From: CAYGHE01 sp964349805
Lineage (GTDB): Bacteria; Patescibacteriota; Saccharimonadia; Saccharimonadales; Saccharimonadaceae
NCBI GenBank assembly: GCA_964349805.1
Contig: CAYGHE010000011.1
Coordinates: 1-22,080 of the forward strand
Reading direction: 5' to 3'
DNA length: 22,080 nucleotides
A model generated the notes under the pieces. That model was given only the letters and a program-made list of their open reading frames with translations, did not search any database and was not told the DNA's origin. A program made the translations under genes and the position numbers. Shown here piece after piece: positions 13,915 to 20,999 of the stretch; the stretch's first letter is position 1; each line of letters begins with the position of its first letter.

Positions 13915-13943
13915 ATTATAAAAAATCGACTCAAAAACGTCAA
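13915..13943 (-). promoter_or_regulatory. infA promoter P1, distal
   Basis: TTGACG at 13943-13938 and TATAAT at 13920-13915 on the minus strand are exactly 17 nt apart, close to full sigma70 consensus. The -35 begins 9 nt after the secY stop. Transcripts would start near 13908 and carry a leader of about 95 nt containing the foldable element. Confidence 0.7.
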
Positions 13944-13952
13944 ATCAACAAG

Positions 13953-15365
13953 CTACTTATAATCGTCGTAAGTAACCATCAAAGCGCGGCTGTTTATCTG
14001 GCGCAAGGCTTCTATGGCTACTGAAACTACAATCAACAGTCCAGTACCTCCGATTGAAAGGTTGCTATTGCTTATACCAGCTATGTTATACAGCAAGAAC
14101 TCACCTATAAACGGTAGTACGGCGACGCCACCCAGCACTAGAGATCCAAACAGTATCAATCTGTTCATGGTGCGGCTTAGGTATTTTTCGGTTTGAAGAC
14201 CAGGGCGTATAGACTCGATGAAACCGCCTTGTTTTTGAAGGTTTTCGGATATTTCATTAGCGTTAAATACGATGCCCGTATAGAAGTACGTAAACAGGAT
14301 TACAAGCAGGAAGTAGGCAGATGGATAAATAAATGCCTGTGATGTAGCCCCTGTAAATTCGCCCGGGTTAGGCGTCTGGAACCAAAGTATCAGGTTGTCA
14401 GCTATACCAGAAAAATCGGGATTACCAGTAGCTTTTAGCACCTGACCAATAAAGGCTGGTAAAGCTAGGAAAGCAACGGCAAAAATCACCGGTATAACAC
14501 CGGCGGCTATTAGTTTAATAGGTAAGACGCTCTTGATTCCTCCGTAGTTGGTATTACCCTGCACTCTTTTGGCGTAATTAATGGTAACAACCCTTTGGGC
14601 CTCGTTGATTTTAACTAGTATATAGAGCACTGTTAACGACACAAACAAGAACGCCAGACCTATCCAGAACGCTAACGGGTTAATCGGTAAATCGAACCAC
14701 CCAAAGATGCTCATACCGCCTTCTGAGGTATCAAATAGCGAACCGCCAATCGTAGCCATTGTTTGAGGCAATTGACTTATAATACCGGCGAAAATCAGCA
14801 AACTTATACCATTACCAATTCCCTGCTCTGAGATTAACTCACCAAGCCACATCAACAGGATTGAACCGGCGCTCATGGCTGTTACGGCTATCAACCATTC
14901 GAATATGGTTGGATCGGCTAATACGGTAGTACCACCAGCTAAAACGGTCTGCCGCAGAATATACACGAAAGCTATCGATTGAATGATGGCAAGTGGTACG
15001 GAAATCATACGCGTCCACTGGTTAATCTTGCGCCTACCGCTTTCTCCGTCCTTGTGGAGCTGTTCTAGCTTAGGAATGGCCCTGGTAAGCAACTGAGAGA
15101 TAATCGAAGCGGTAATAAAGGGGCTTAGACCCACTAAGACGATGGATAAGCTCGCTAAAGCACCCCCAGAGAGCAAGTTTAAGAAGCCGCCAAAGTCGGT
15201 GCCAGCTACCAATGTATTTATAACTTCTCTAAGTTGAGTCGGTTCGGCTAGAGGTACGGGGATATGCGCTAACAAACGATAGACAACTATAATCCCGATT
15301 AGCGCTATGACACGCCTCTGCATATCGCGGTTTTTCAGTGACTTGAGTATTGTTTTCCAGTTCAT
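13953..15365 (-). CDS. secY: protein translocase subunit SecY
   Basis: 470 residues with ten hydrophobic membrane segments, the central channel of the Sec translocon. The N-terminus (MNWKTILKSLKNRDMQRRV) is cytoplasmic and basic. RLLAHIPVPL, the LSGGALASLSIVLVGLSPFI plug/TM2 region and the GIGNGISLLIFAGII block are typical of SecY. Somewhat longer than the usual 430. It follows rplO with a 45-nt gap that carries AGGGGA as a ribosome binding site. It is the last gene of the spc part; a new promoter pair follows. Confidence 0.97.
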   Translation of the reverse strand: MNWKTILKSLKNRDMQRRVIALIGIIVVYRLLAHIPVPLAEPTQLREVINTLVAGTDFGGFLNLLSGGALASLSIVLVGLSPFITASIISQLLTRAIPKLEQLHKDGESGRRKINQWTRMISVPLAIIQSIAFVYILRQTVLAGGTTVLADPTIFEWLIAVTAMSAGSILLMWLGELISEQGIGNGISLLIFAGIISQLPQTMATIGGSLFDTSEGGMSIFGWFDLPINPLAFWIGLAFLFVSLTVLYILVKINEAQRVVTINYAKRVQGNTNYGGIKSVLPIKLIAAGVIPVIFAVAFLALPAFIGQVLKATGNPDFSGIADNLILWFQTPNPGEFTGATSQAFIYPSAYFLLVILFTYFYTGIVFNANEISENLQKQGGFIESIRPGLQTEKYLSRTMNRLILFGSLVLGGVAVLPFIGEFLLYNIAGISNSNLSIGGTGLLIVVSVAIEALRQINSRALMVTYDDYK

Positions 15366-15410
15366 AGGTTCCCCTGCCGTTTATCCCCTCGCGGCATTGA
15401 TGCCAAAACG

Positions 15411-15884
15411 TTATTGCTTCTTTTTCTTTTCGCTCTTTTTCAATGGTACAGGAGTTTTTATAAAAGTTCCACCAGCTTTAGCTACAGCTTCCTGAACGCT
15501 TTTACTAGCACCAGCAACCTGCAAGGTTACCTTGGCCGATAACTCACCCTTAGTGATTATTTTTACAGTGTGATATGGCGTAGAAACGTAGCCGGCCTCG
15601 TATAGGCTGAAATTATCTGCTACTTTGCCGTCAAAAGCATTTAAGTGTTCTAGGTAAACTACTTGTGCGGGTGTGCGTATTGATTTAAAGCCTCGGTTTT
15701 TAGGCACGGCAGTCACTAATGAACGAGATCCACCTTGAAAAGTTGAACGCAAACTACTTCCCGTCCTAGAACCTTGCCCCTTGGTACCACGTCCGGCTGT
15801 CTTGCCTTGACCTGCGGCAATACCGCGGCCAACACGTTTCTTGGATTTATTAGAACTTGTTTGTAATTCGTGATATTTAGTCAT
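15411..15884 (-). CDS. rplO: large ribosomal subunit protein uL15
   Basis: 157 residues. The N-terminal GRGIAAGQGKTAGRGTKGQG is the flexible glycine/arginine tail of uL15 that extends into 23S rRNA; the C-terminal globular part includes VTLQVAGASKSVQEAVAKAG. The ATG at 15884 lies within the rpsE 3' end, overlapping by 8 nt. rpmD (uL30), which normally lies between rpsE and rplO, has no room here. Confidence 0.95.
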   Translation of the reverse strand: MTKYHELQTSSNKSKKRVGRGIAAGQGKTAGRGTKGQGSRTGSSLRSTFQGGSRSLVTAVPKNRGFKSIRTPAQVVYLEHLNAFDGKVADNFSLYEAGYVSTPYHTVKIITKGELSAKVTLQVAGASKSVQEAVAKAGGTFIKTPVPLKKSEKKKKQ

Positions 15885-16464
15885 CTTTTTTCTCCTTTTG
15901 CTTGGGTTTTACAGGAGGATTAACCCATTGTTCCTGAGGAACCAACTGCTTCAAAGCTTCAATAGTAGCGTAAGCTATGTTTACTTTATTAGTCGAGCCC
16001 AGAGATTTGGTAAGCAAGTTGCTGATACCGGTTACTCCGATAACTGACCTAACGACTCCTCCAGCGATAATACCTGTTCCAGGAGCTGCTGGTTTAAGAA
16101 GTACTTGTGCACCTGAAAGTCGCACTTCGATGTCGTGAGGAATGGTGTCGTTTACAATCGGGACGTTTATTAAGTGCTTTTTAGCTACTTCTGTAGCTTT
16201 GGTGATAGCTAATTGGACGTCTGAGCCTTTAGAGACACCTACGCCAACCTGGTTTTTGCCATCGCCTACGACTACTAATGCCTTAAAGCGGAATCTTCGC
16301 CCACCTTTTACTACTCGAGCAACACGGTCAACGTTTATGACCAATTCTTGGAATGGGCTAGCCTCGGCTACCTCTTGTCTGCCACCTCTACCACCGCGTT
16401 GGCCGCCTTGACCATAACGAGGAGATACTTGTCTTTTTACATTTCCTAAAGCTGTGTCAGCCAT
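15877..16464 (-). CDS. rpsE: small ribosomal subunit protein uS5
   Basis: 195 residues. The double-stranded RNA-binding-like domain holds INVDRVARVVKGGRRFRFKA and VVVGDGKNQVGVGVSKGSDV; the C-terminal domain holds VLLKPAAPGTGIIAGGVVR. An N-terminal Gly/Arg/Gln-rich stretch (YGQGGQRGGRGGRQ) and a Lys-rich tail (KPKQKEKKDD) extend the core. It overlaps rplO by 8 nt and follows rplR by 2 nt. Confidence 0.96.
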   Translation of the reverse strand: MADTALGNVKRQVSPRYGQGGQRGGRGGRQEVAEASPFQELVINVDRVARVVKGGRRFRFKALVVVGDGKNQVGVGVSKGSDVQLAITKATEVAKKHLINVPIVNDTIPHDIEVRLSGAQVLLKPAAPGTGIIAGGVVRSVIGVTGISNLLTKSLGSTNKVNIAYATIEALKQLVPQEQWVNPPVKPKQKEKKDD

Positions 16465-16466
16465 AA

Positions 16467-16817
16467 TTAAAACTCCAACCCTTCTGATCGTGCGGCTTCT
16501 GCAAGCGCCTTCATCCGTCCGGCATATTGTCGGCCGTGGCGATCAAAAACCACTGTATTTACTTTAGCTTTCTTGGATTTTTTAGCTATATCTGCACCTA
16601 CTAATGCTGCTTTTTCTACCATCGTACCCGTAAATTTGGCTCCGACTGTAGTGCTAGCTGCGATAGTGTGCTTTTTAGTATCATCTATAACTTGGGCACT
16701 AATGTGCTTGTTACTAATGTAGACGGCTAAACGAGGTCTTTGTTCGGTACCCGTAACTTTAGCCCTAACTCGACGCTGGCGCAATTTACGATTGATGGTT
16801 TTTTGTAAGATACTCAT
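16467..16817 (-). CDS. rplR: large ribosomal subunit protein uL18
   Basis: 116 residues, the bacterial length. RRVRAKVTGTEQRPRLAVYI and SNKHISAQVIDDTKKHTIAA form the conserved core, and FDRHGRQYAGRMKALAEAAR the C-terminal helix region. uL18 binds 5S rRNA with uL5, which is also in this cluster. Spaced 2 nt from both rplF and rpsE. Confidence 0.95.
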   Translation of the reverse strand: MSILQKTINRKLRQRRVRAKVTGTEQRPRLAVYISNKHISAQVIDDTKKHTIAASTTVGAKFTGTMVEKAALVGADIAKKSKKAKVNTVVFDRHGRQYAGRMKALAEAARSEGLEF

Positions 16818-16819
16818 AA

Positions 16820-17353
16820 TTATTTACCAGCCTTTCCTGCCTTTCGAAGAATAACTTCGTCAACATATTTAATACCCTTACCTTTATAGGGTTCAGGTTT
16901 TTTGAGAGAACGTATCTCAGCAGCTGTTTGTCCTACGGCTTGCTTGTCAATTCCACTGACGGCAATCGTCATCTTGTCAACCGTTAAAGTTACGCCTTCT
17001 ATAGCTTTGTATTTAACAGGGTGCGAGAATCCTAGGGACATTTCAATTGCCTGTCCGCCACCGCTTACTCTAAAGCCTACACCGTTGACTTCTAATTTCT
17101 TTTCGTAACCCTTGGTCACGCCAATGACAGCATTATTAATCAAGCTACGTTGCAGTCCGTGCTGGGCTTTGGCAATACGTTCGTCGTTTTTGCGATCAAC
17201 TACTACTTGTTCGCCTTCTACTTTGACTGTTACATCACTTAATAAAGGCACGCTCAGCTCGCCCTTGGGGCCTTTGACTGCAATAGATCCAGAGTCAACC
17301 GTGATTTCCACGCCAGAAGGAATTTGAATTGGCTGTTTTCCGACTCGACTCAT
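16820..17353 (-). CDS. rplF: large ribosomal subunit protein uL6
   Basis: 177 residues from the ATG at 17353 (MSRVGKQPIQIPSGVEI), the family start, one base after the rpsH stop. A longer reading frame from 17383 adds ten residues inside rpsH and is rejected. The two uL6 repeats are present; the C-terminal signature is KPEPYKGKGIKYVDEVILRK, near the sarcin-ricin loop in known ribosomes. Confidence 0.96.
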   Translation of the reverse strand: MSRVGKQPIQIPSGVEITVDSGSIAVKGPKGELSVPLLSDVTVKVEGEQVVVDRKNDERIAKAQHGLQRSLINNAVIGVTKGYEKKLEVNGVGFRVSGGGQAIEMSLGFSHPVKYKAIEGVTLTVDKMTIAVSGIDKQAVGQTAAEIRSLKKPEPYKGKGIKYVDEVILRKAGKAGK

Positions 17354-17354
17354 A

Positions 17355-17756
17355 TTAGTAAACCTCCAGTAATAGCTCGCCACCTAGGCGTTGTTTTACA
17401 GCGGTGTGACCAGGGATTACGCCCTTGCTGGTGCTTACAAGCACCATGCCTCGGCCGTTTTTAACTCTAGGGATATCATTTGCTCCTACGTATACGCGAC
17501 GTCCAGGGCTAGACAAACGGTTAATAGCGGTGATTGCGGCGTTTTGCCCAGGTTCGTGAATAGTAATAACTAACACGCTTCGAGGTGCCTTTTCTTCGGT
17601 TTTGACGTCGTTTAAGTAGTTAGCTTTCTTTAGCTCTTTAGCTATAACTAGCTTTAACTTACTCGAAGGAACGCGAACTTCGTTTTTACCGGCCATAATC
17701 GCATTACGTATGCGAGTTAGCAAGTCGGCTACTGGGTCTGTTGATTGTAATGACAT
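17355..17756 (-). CDS. rpsH: small ribosomal subunit protein uS8
   Basis: 133 residues. DPVADLLTRIRNAIMAGKNEV at the N-terminus and the C-terminal block GRGMVLVSTSKGVIPGHTA ending in GGELLLEVY identify uS8, which binds helix 21 of 16S rRNA. In E. coli uS8 is the repressor of the spc operon; no copy of its rRNA-like target could be recognised near rplE here. 18 nt after rpsN with a clear AAGGAGGATAAG site. Confidence 0.96.
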   Translation of the reverse strand: MSLQSTDPVADLLTRIRNAIMAGKNEVRVPSSKLKLVIAKELKKANYLNDVKTEEKAPRSVLVITIHEPGQNAAITAINRLSSPGRRVYVGANDIPRVKNGRGMVLVSTSKGVIPGHTAVKQRLGGELLLEVY

Positions 17757-17774
17757 AGTTCTTATCCTCCTTCC

Positions 17775-18044
17775 TTACCAACTACTTTTCGTTATGCCGG
17801 GTATTTCACCCTTGCTAGCTTTTTCTCGGAAATTTATGCGGTTCAAGCCAAATCGTCTCATATAGCCTCGCGGACGACCATGCAAGGTGTCGCGGTTCTT
17901 CCAGCGCGTAGGTGAGCTGTTTCGTGGTAATCCAGCCAAACCTTCTTGATCTCCAAGGTCTTTAAACTCAGCTCGTTTAGCAGCATATTTAGCTATCATT
18001 ACTTTACGCTTTTCATCTCTAGCGATAGCGGATTTCTTGGCCAT
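17775..18044 (-). CDS. rpsN: small ribosomal subunit protein uS14 (cysteine-free form)
   Basis: 89 residues with no cysteine. The segment GLPRNSSPTRWKNRDTLHGR followed by PRGYMRRFGLNRINFREKAS and GEIPGITKSSW is uS14. It belongs to the C-minus type, which lacks the zinc knuckle, but is about 12 residues shorter than the E. coli protein because the N-terminal part is reduced. The ATG shares one base with the rplE stop (TAATG). Confidence 0.95.
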   Translation of the reverse strand: MAKKSAIARDEKRKVMIAKYAAKRAEFKDLGDQEGLAGLPRNSSPTRWKNRDTLHGRPRGYMRRFGLNRINFREKASKGEIPGITKSSW

Positions 18045-18634
18045 TACCTGTTTCCTCCTTGCCTTTCAAAAGGCACTCCAAGCTTTTCAAGCAATACACG
18101 GCTGTATTCCGCGTTACCGCCCGTAATTACTACTGTTATCTGCAAACCGTGAGAAACTTGAGTCTCTTCAAACGTCAATTCGGGGAATATAGAATGTTCG
18201 GTAATACCAATGTTAAGGTTGCCGGATTTGTCAAAAGCTTTCGCGCTGATACCACGGAAGTCACGAACTCTTGGCAAAGCGATATTAATTAGACGGTCCA
18301 AGAATTCATACATTCGAGCGTCTCGCAAAGTTACGCTTAGTCCAGCGCGACTCATGCCAGCTCGAACTTTAAAGCTTGCAACAGACTTCTTAGAAGCTCT
18401 ATCTATAGGCATTTGACCTGTAATTCTTGTCAAAGTGTTCTTTACCGCTTCATAGTATCGTTTATCATCTCGTTTTTTGCCGGTTCCAGAACTTATCACA
18501 ACCTTGGTAATTCGAGGTGCTTGATGTACGTTCGCAAGTTTTAACTCGTCTTTAAGCTCTTTGACAATGACATCTTTATAGAGAGCCTTCAATCGAGGCA
18601 CGGTCAATTCTGTATTGGTGGTTGCTTTAACCAT
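18044..18634 (-). CDS. rplE: large ribosomal subunit protein uL5
   Basis: 196 residues. PRITKVVISSGTGKKRDDKR, the ITGQMPIDRASKKSVASFKV block and the GNLNIGITEHSIFPE region are conserved in uL5, which binds 5S rRNA and contacts the P-site tRNA. About 15 residues longer than the E. coli protein at the ends. Its start overlaps the rplX stop by one base, and its 3' end supplies GGAGG for rpsN. Confidence 0.96.
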   Translation of the reverse strand: MVKATTNTELTVPRLKALYKDVIVKELKDELKLANVHQAPRITKVVISSGTGKKRDDKRYYEAVKNTLTRITGQMPIDRASKKSVASFKVRAGMSRAGLSVTLRDARMYEFLDRLINIALPRVRDFRGISAKAFDKSGNLNIGITEHSIFPELTFEETQVSHGLQITVVITGGNAEYSRVLLEKLGVPFERQGGNR

Positions 18635-18966
18635 TATTTAATCTCCTTGTCGCTGCTTTGGCGAGCTATTCGCACGGAAGTGCCATCTGCGTTTCTCTTA
18701 ATTCCTACTCGGCTGGTCTTGCCGGACGTTGCATTAACCACTAAAGCCACTTTGTGAATAGGTGTAGGTACGTGAATATCTTTTTTACCACCTTGCGGGT
18801 TGTGACGGGTTGGCTTGACGTGACGGTGTTTTACGCCGATTCCTTCAACCAAGATTGCGTTTTTCTTGGGTAGAACTTGCAAAACCTTACCAGTAGTACC
18901 TTTGTCTGAACCGCTGATGATCTTTACGATATCGCCTTTGATAATCTTTTTAACTACAGCAGACAT
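18634..18966 (-). CDS. rplX: large ribosomal subunit protein uL24
   Basis: 110 residues. An N-terminal KOW motif (KGDIVKIISGSDKGTTGKVL) is followed by VEGIGVKHRHVKPTRHNPQG and a beta-rich C-terminal half. uL24 starts 50S assembly by binding the 5' end of 23S rRNA. It starts 1 nt after the rplN stop and overlaps rplE by one base. Confidence 0.95.
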   Translation of the reverse strand: MSAVVKKIIKGDIVKIISGSDKGTTGKVLQVLPKKNAILVEGIGVKHRHVKPTRHNPQGGKKDIHVPTPIHKVALVVNATSGKTSRVGIKRNADGTSVRIARQSSDKEIK

Positions 18967-18967
18967 T

Positions 18968-19336
18968 TTAGAGTACCTCCGGGGCTAAGCTGACTATTTT
19001 GGCATATCCCATTTCGCGTAATTCTCGAGGAACTGGTCCGAAAACTCTTGTTCCTCTAGGTGTTTTGTCATCCGCGATTATTACGGCTGCGTTATCATCA
19101 AAACATATAGTTGAACCATCTTTGCGCCTGATTTGGTCGCGGGTGCGGACTATTACTGCCTTGATTACGGATTTTCGCTTGACTATACCTGTAGGACTAG
19201 CTTCTTTTACGGTCGCAACTATCACATCACCAACACGAGCATAGCGGCGGCGGGTGCCTCCAAGAACCCGGATGCACAAAATTTCTTTTGCTCCAGAGTT
19301 ATCGGTTACTTTCACGCGGCTCTCTTGTTGGATCAT
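18968..19336 (-). CDS. rplN: large ribosomal subunit protein uL14
   Basis: 122 residues, the exact bacterial length. MIQQESRVKVTDNSGAKE, VKRKSVIKAVIVRTR, DGSTICFDDNAAVII and RVFGPVPRELREMGYAKIVS are the conserved blocks. It overlaps the end of rpsQ by 4 nt (ATGA), so it should be translated by reinitiation. Confidence 0.97.
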   Translation of the reverse strand: MIQQESRVKVTDNSGAKEILCIRVLGGTRRRYARVGDVIVATVKEASPTGIVKRKSVIKAVIVRTRDQIRRKDGSTICFDDNAAVIIADDKTPRGTRVFGPVPRELREMGYAKIVSLAPEVL

Positions 19337-19620
19337 TCTGCTTTCTCCTCGACTTCTTCTTGTTTAAGCTCCACAGCTTCCTGTCCCTTCTGGACAATAC
19401 TGTCAAGTTTAAAGCTCTTTCGCTTTGAAACAGGGCGTGTGGGCGATATAACGACCCTGTCGCCTATCTTGGCTTCGTTTTTAGGGTCATGAACGGCATA
19501 CTTACGGCGTACAGTGTACCGTTTGCCATATATAGGATGGGTTTCACGGTTTGTAACTGTGACAGTTATAGTTTTATCGGCTGCGTCAGATGTGACTACG
19601 CCTACGTATGCTTTGGACAT
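19333..19620 (-). CDS. rpsQ: small ribosomal subunit protein uS17
   Basis: 95 residues. The OB-fold core has GVVTSDAADKTITVTVTNRE, HPIYGKRYTVRRKYAVHD and GDRVVISPTRPVSKRKSFKL. The core normally ends near residue 80; the last 15 residues are an acidic tail (ELKQEEVEEKAE). It lies one nt after rpmC and overlaps rplN by 4 nt. Confidence 0.95.
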   Translation of the reverse strand: MSKAYVGVVTSDAADKTITVTVTNRETHPIYGKRYTVRRKYAVHDPKNEAKIGDRVVISPTRPVSKRKSFKLDSIVQKGQEAVELKQEEVEEKAE

Positions 19621-19621
19621 C

Positions 19622-19837
19622 TTACTTTTCCTCTCCAGTTTGATCAGCTTTTATAGCGGTTTTAATACGGGCGATTTCTTTGCGGGTAGTCGCCAAAACT
19701 CTAGGGTTCGCGAGCTCACCGAGCTTGTGTCCTCGTTTGGCTTCCGCTAAATCTCGCCTCTTAGTGACTAATTCGTCTTGTAATTGCTTGACGGTCTTGG
19801 GAGTGTCAACTTGTGCAGTGGTTTTTTTAGCGACCAT
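19622..19837 (-). CDS. rpmC: large ribosomal subunit protein uL29
   Basis: 71 residues, mostly two helices. LQDELVTKRRDLAEAKRGHK and NPRVLATTRKEIARIKTAIK match uL29, which sits at the peptide exit tunnel and is the docking site for trigger factor and SRP in known ribosomes. Its ATG overlaps the rplP stop by one base (TAATG). Short Lys/Thr-rich N-terminal extension. Confidence 0.93.
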   Translation of the reverse strand: MVAKKTTAQVDTPKTVKQLQDELVTKRRDLAEAKRGHKLGELANPRVLATTRKEIARIKTAIKADQTGEEK

Positions 19838-20250
19838 TAGGCTTGCTCCCTCGTGATGAATCTAGTTTTTACAGGCAGTTTATGAGCGGCAAGACGCATA
19901 GCTTCACGTGCTACTGCTTCTTCTACACCCTTCATTTCAAACAAAACCGTACCCGCCTTTACCTTCGCCACGAAGAACTCAGGGTTGCCTTTGCCGCTAC
20001 CCATCTTGACGTCCTGTGGTTTACGAGTAACTGGCGTGTGCGGAAATATACGAATCCATATCTTACCACCACGTTTTATGTAGCGAGTCATCGCTTGGCG
20101 AGCTGCTTCTATTTGACGGCTGGTTATTCGCTCATTAGATTGAGATTGCAAACCATAGTCACCAAAAGCAATGTGTTGGCCACGTGTTGCTACGCCCTCA
20201 TTCTTGCCTTTGCGGACTTTTCGGTATTTGGTTTTCTTTGGCAATAACAT
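19837..20250 (-). CDS. rplP: large ribosomal subunit protein uL16
   Basis: 137 residues, the standard length. MLLPKKTKYRKVRKGKNEG, RQIEAARQAMTRYIKRGGKI, WIRIFPHTPVTRKPQDVKMG and GKGNPEFFVAKVKAGTVLFE are all family blocks. uL16 positions the A-site tRNA elbow. 3 nt after rpsC. A long antisense frame exists on the other strand but is judged a shadow. Confidence 0.97.
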   Translation of the reverse strand: MLLPKKTKYRKVRKGKNEGVATRGQHIAFGDYGLQSQSNERITSRQIEAARQAMTRYIKRGGKIWIRIFPHTPVTRKPQDVKMGSGKGNPEFFVAKVKAGTVLFEMKGVEEAVAREAMRLAAHKLPVKTRFITREQA

Positions 20251-20253
20251 GAT

Positions 20254-20883
20254 CTAGAACCTCTCGCCCTTATAAATCCAGACTTTTACGCCTATAGAGC
20301 CAGCTGGAGTTTTAGCATGCGTACCGTGATAATCAATATCAGCGCGAAGTGTGTGCAATGGAACAGAACCTTCAATGACCTTTTCTCTTCGAGCCATTTC
20401 AGCGTTATTCAAACGTCCAGCAACCTGTATACGGACACCCTTGGCGCCAGCGGCTACGGTATTTTGAGCAGCCATCTTGATAGCTCTGCGGAAGTTGGTT
20501 CGACGCTCTAATTGACGTGCGATGTTCTCAGCAACTAATTTAGCAGTCATTTCAGGTCTCTTGATTTCTTCAACGTTAAGGCGCACTGGCAAACTGGTAA
20601 TCTTTTCGATTGTAGTTTTTAGTTCGGTTACACCAGAACCGCCACGGCCGATAACTACACCAGCTTTTGCGGTATGTATAGTAACTGTGATCAAATTAGC
20701 CGAGCGCTCGATTTCGATACGTCCAATAGTTGGGCGGCTTGAGAATCGGTTTTCAATTATTTCACGGATACGGATGTCTTCATTAAGCCACTTAGCAAAA
20801 TCACGTTTGCCTGCGAACCAACGAGAGCTCCAATCTTTCGTGACCTGTAATCTAAAACTGGTCGGGTTTACTTTTTGTCCCAT
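20254..20883 (-). CDS. rpsC: small ribosomal subunit protein uS3
   Basis: 209 residues. MGQKVNPTSFRLQVTKDWSS is the conserved start. The type II KH domain includes GVVIGRGGSG at 75-84. The C-terminal domain contains GVRIQVAGRLNNAEMARREK and the DYHGTHAKTPAGSIGVKVWI segment. uS3 lines the mRNA entry tunnel. Its ATG shares one base with the stop of the 38-codon ORF described next, whose last codons supply the AAGGAG Shine-Dalgarno. Confidence 0.97.
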   Translation of the reverse strand: MGQKVNPTSFRLQVTKDWSSRWFAGKRDFAKWLNEDIRIREIIENRFSSRPTIGRIEIERSANLITVTIHTAKAGVVIGRGGSGVTELKTTIEKITSLPVRLNVEEIKRPEMTAKLVAENIARQLERRTNFRRAIKMAAQNTVAAGAKGVRIQVAGRLNNAEMARREKVIEGSVPLHTLRADIDYHGTHAKTPAGSIGVKVWIYKGERF

Positions 20884-20999
20884 TATTTCTTCTCCTTATA
20901 GGTCATAAGACAAACCTGACGGTTTTTCTCATCGCGCGGTGCGCCGAAGTAAATTCGTCGAGACCGGCTGCTCTTTTCCCTTATTAGTACCGCAAACAT
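20883..20999 (-). CDS. 38-aa small basic protein between rplV and rpsC
   Basis: A 38-codon frame fills the rplV-rpsC gap exactly. Its ATG (20999-20997) overlaps the rplV TAA by one base and its own TAA (20885-20883) overlaps the rpsC ATG in the same TAATG form. AAGGAG lies 8 nt before the ATG, in the last codons of rplV. The protein starts MFAVLIREKSSRSRRIYFGA and ends with a Lys/Glu tail; it has 11 Lys/Arg and 4 Asp/Glu, one cysteine, and no membrane helix. I recognise no family. In most bacteria rplV and rpsC are adjacent or overlapping. Position and charge suggest a ribosome-associated protein, but a coupling peptide for rpsC translation is also possible. Reading frame and signals are directly visible; function is inference. 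Confidence 0.75.
   Translation of the reverse strand: MFAVLIREKSSRSRRIYFGAPRDEKNRQVCLMTYKEKK

Noticed and set aside
13878..13916. Possible leader peptide MIMSKYSRLRVA between secY and infA
   Set aside because: The first ATG lies in the P1 -10 box and no SD precedes either ATG; 12 codons could be chance.
17354..17383. Longer start for rplF
   Set aside because: The extra ten residues lie inside rpsH; MSRVGKQPI is the family start.
19843..20247. 134-codon open frame antisense to rplP
   Set aside because: It mirrors the uL16 gene almost exactly; composition is unlike a real protein (many Tyr, Phe, Cys, Ser), with no SD or promoter. A codon-usage shadow.
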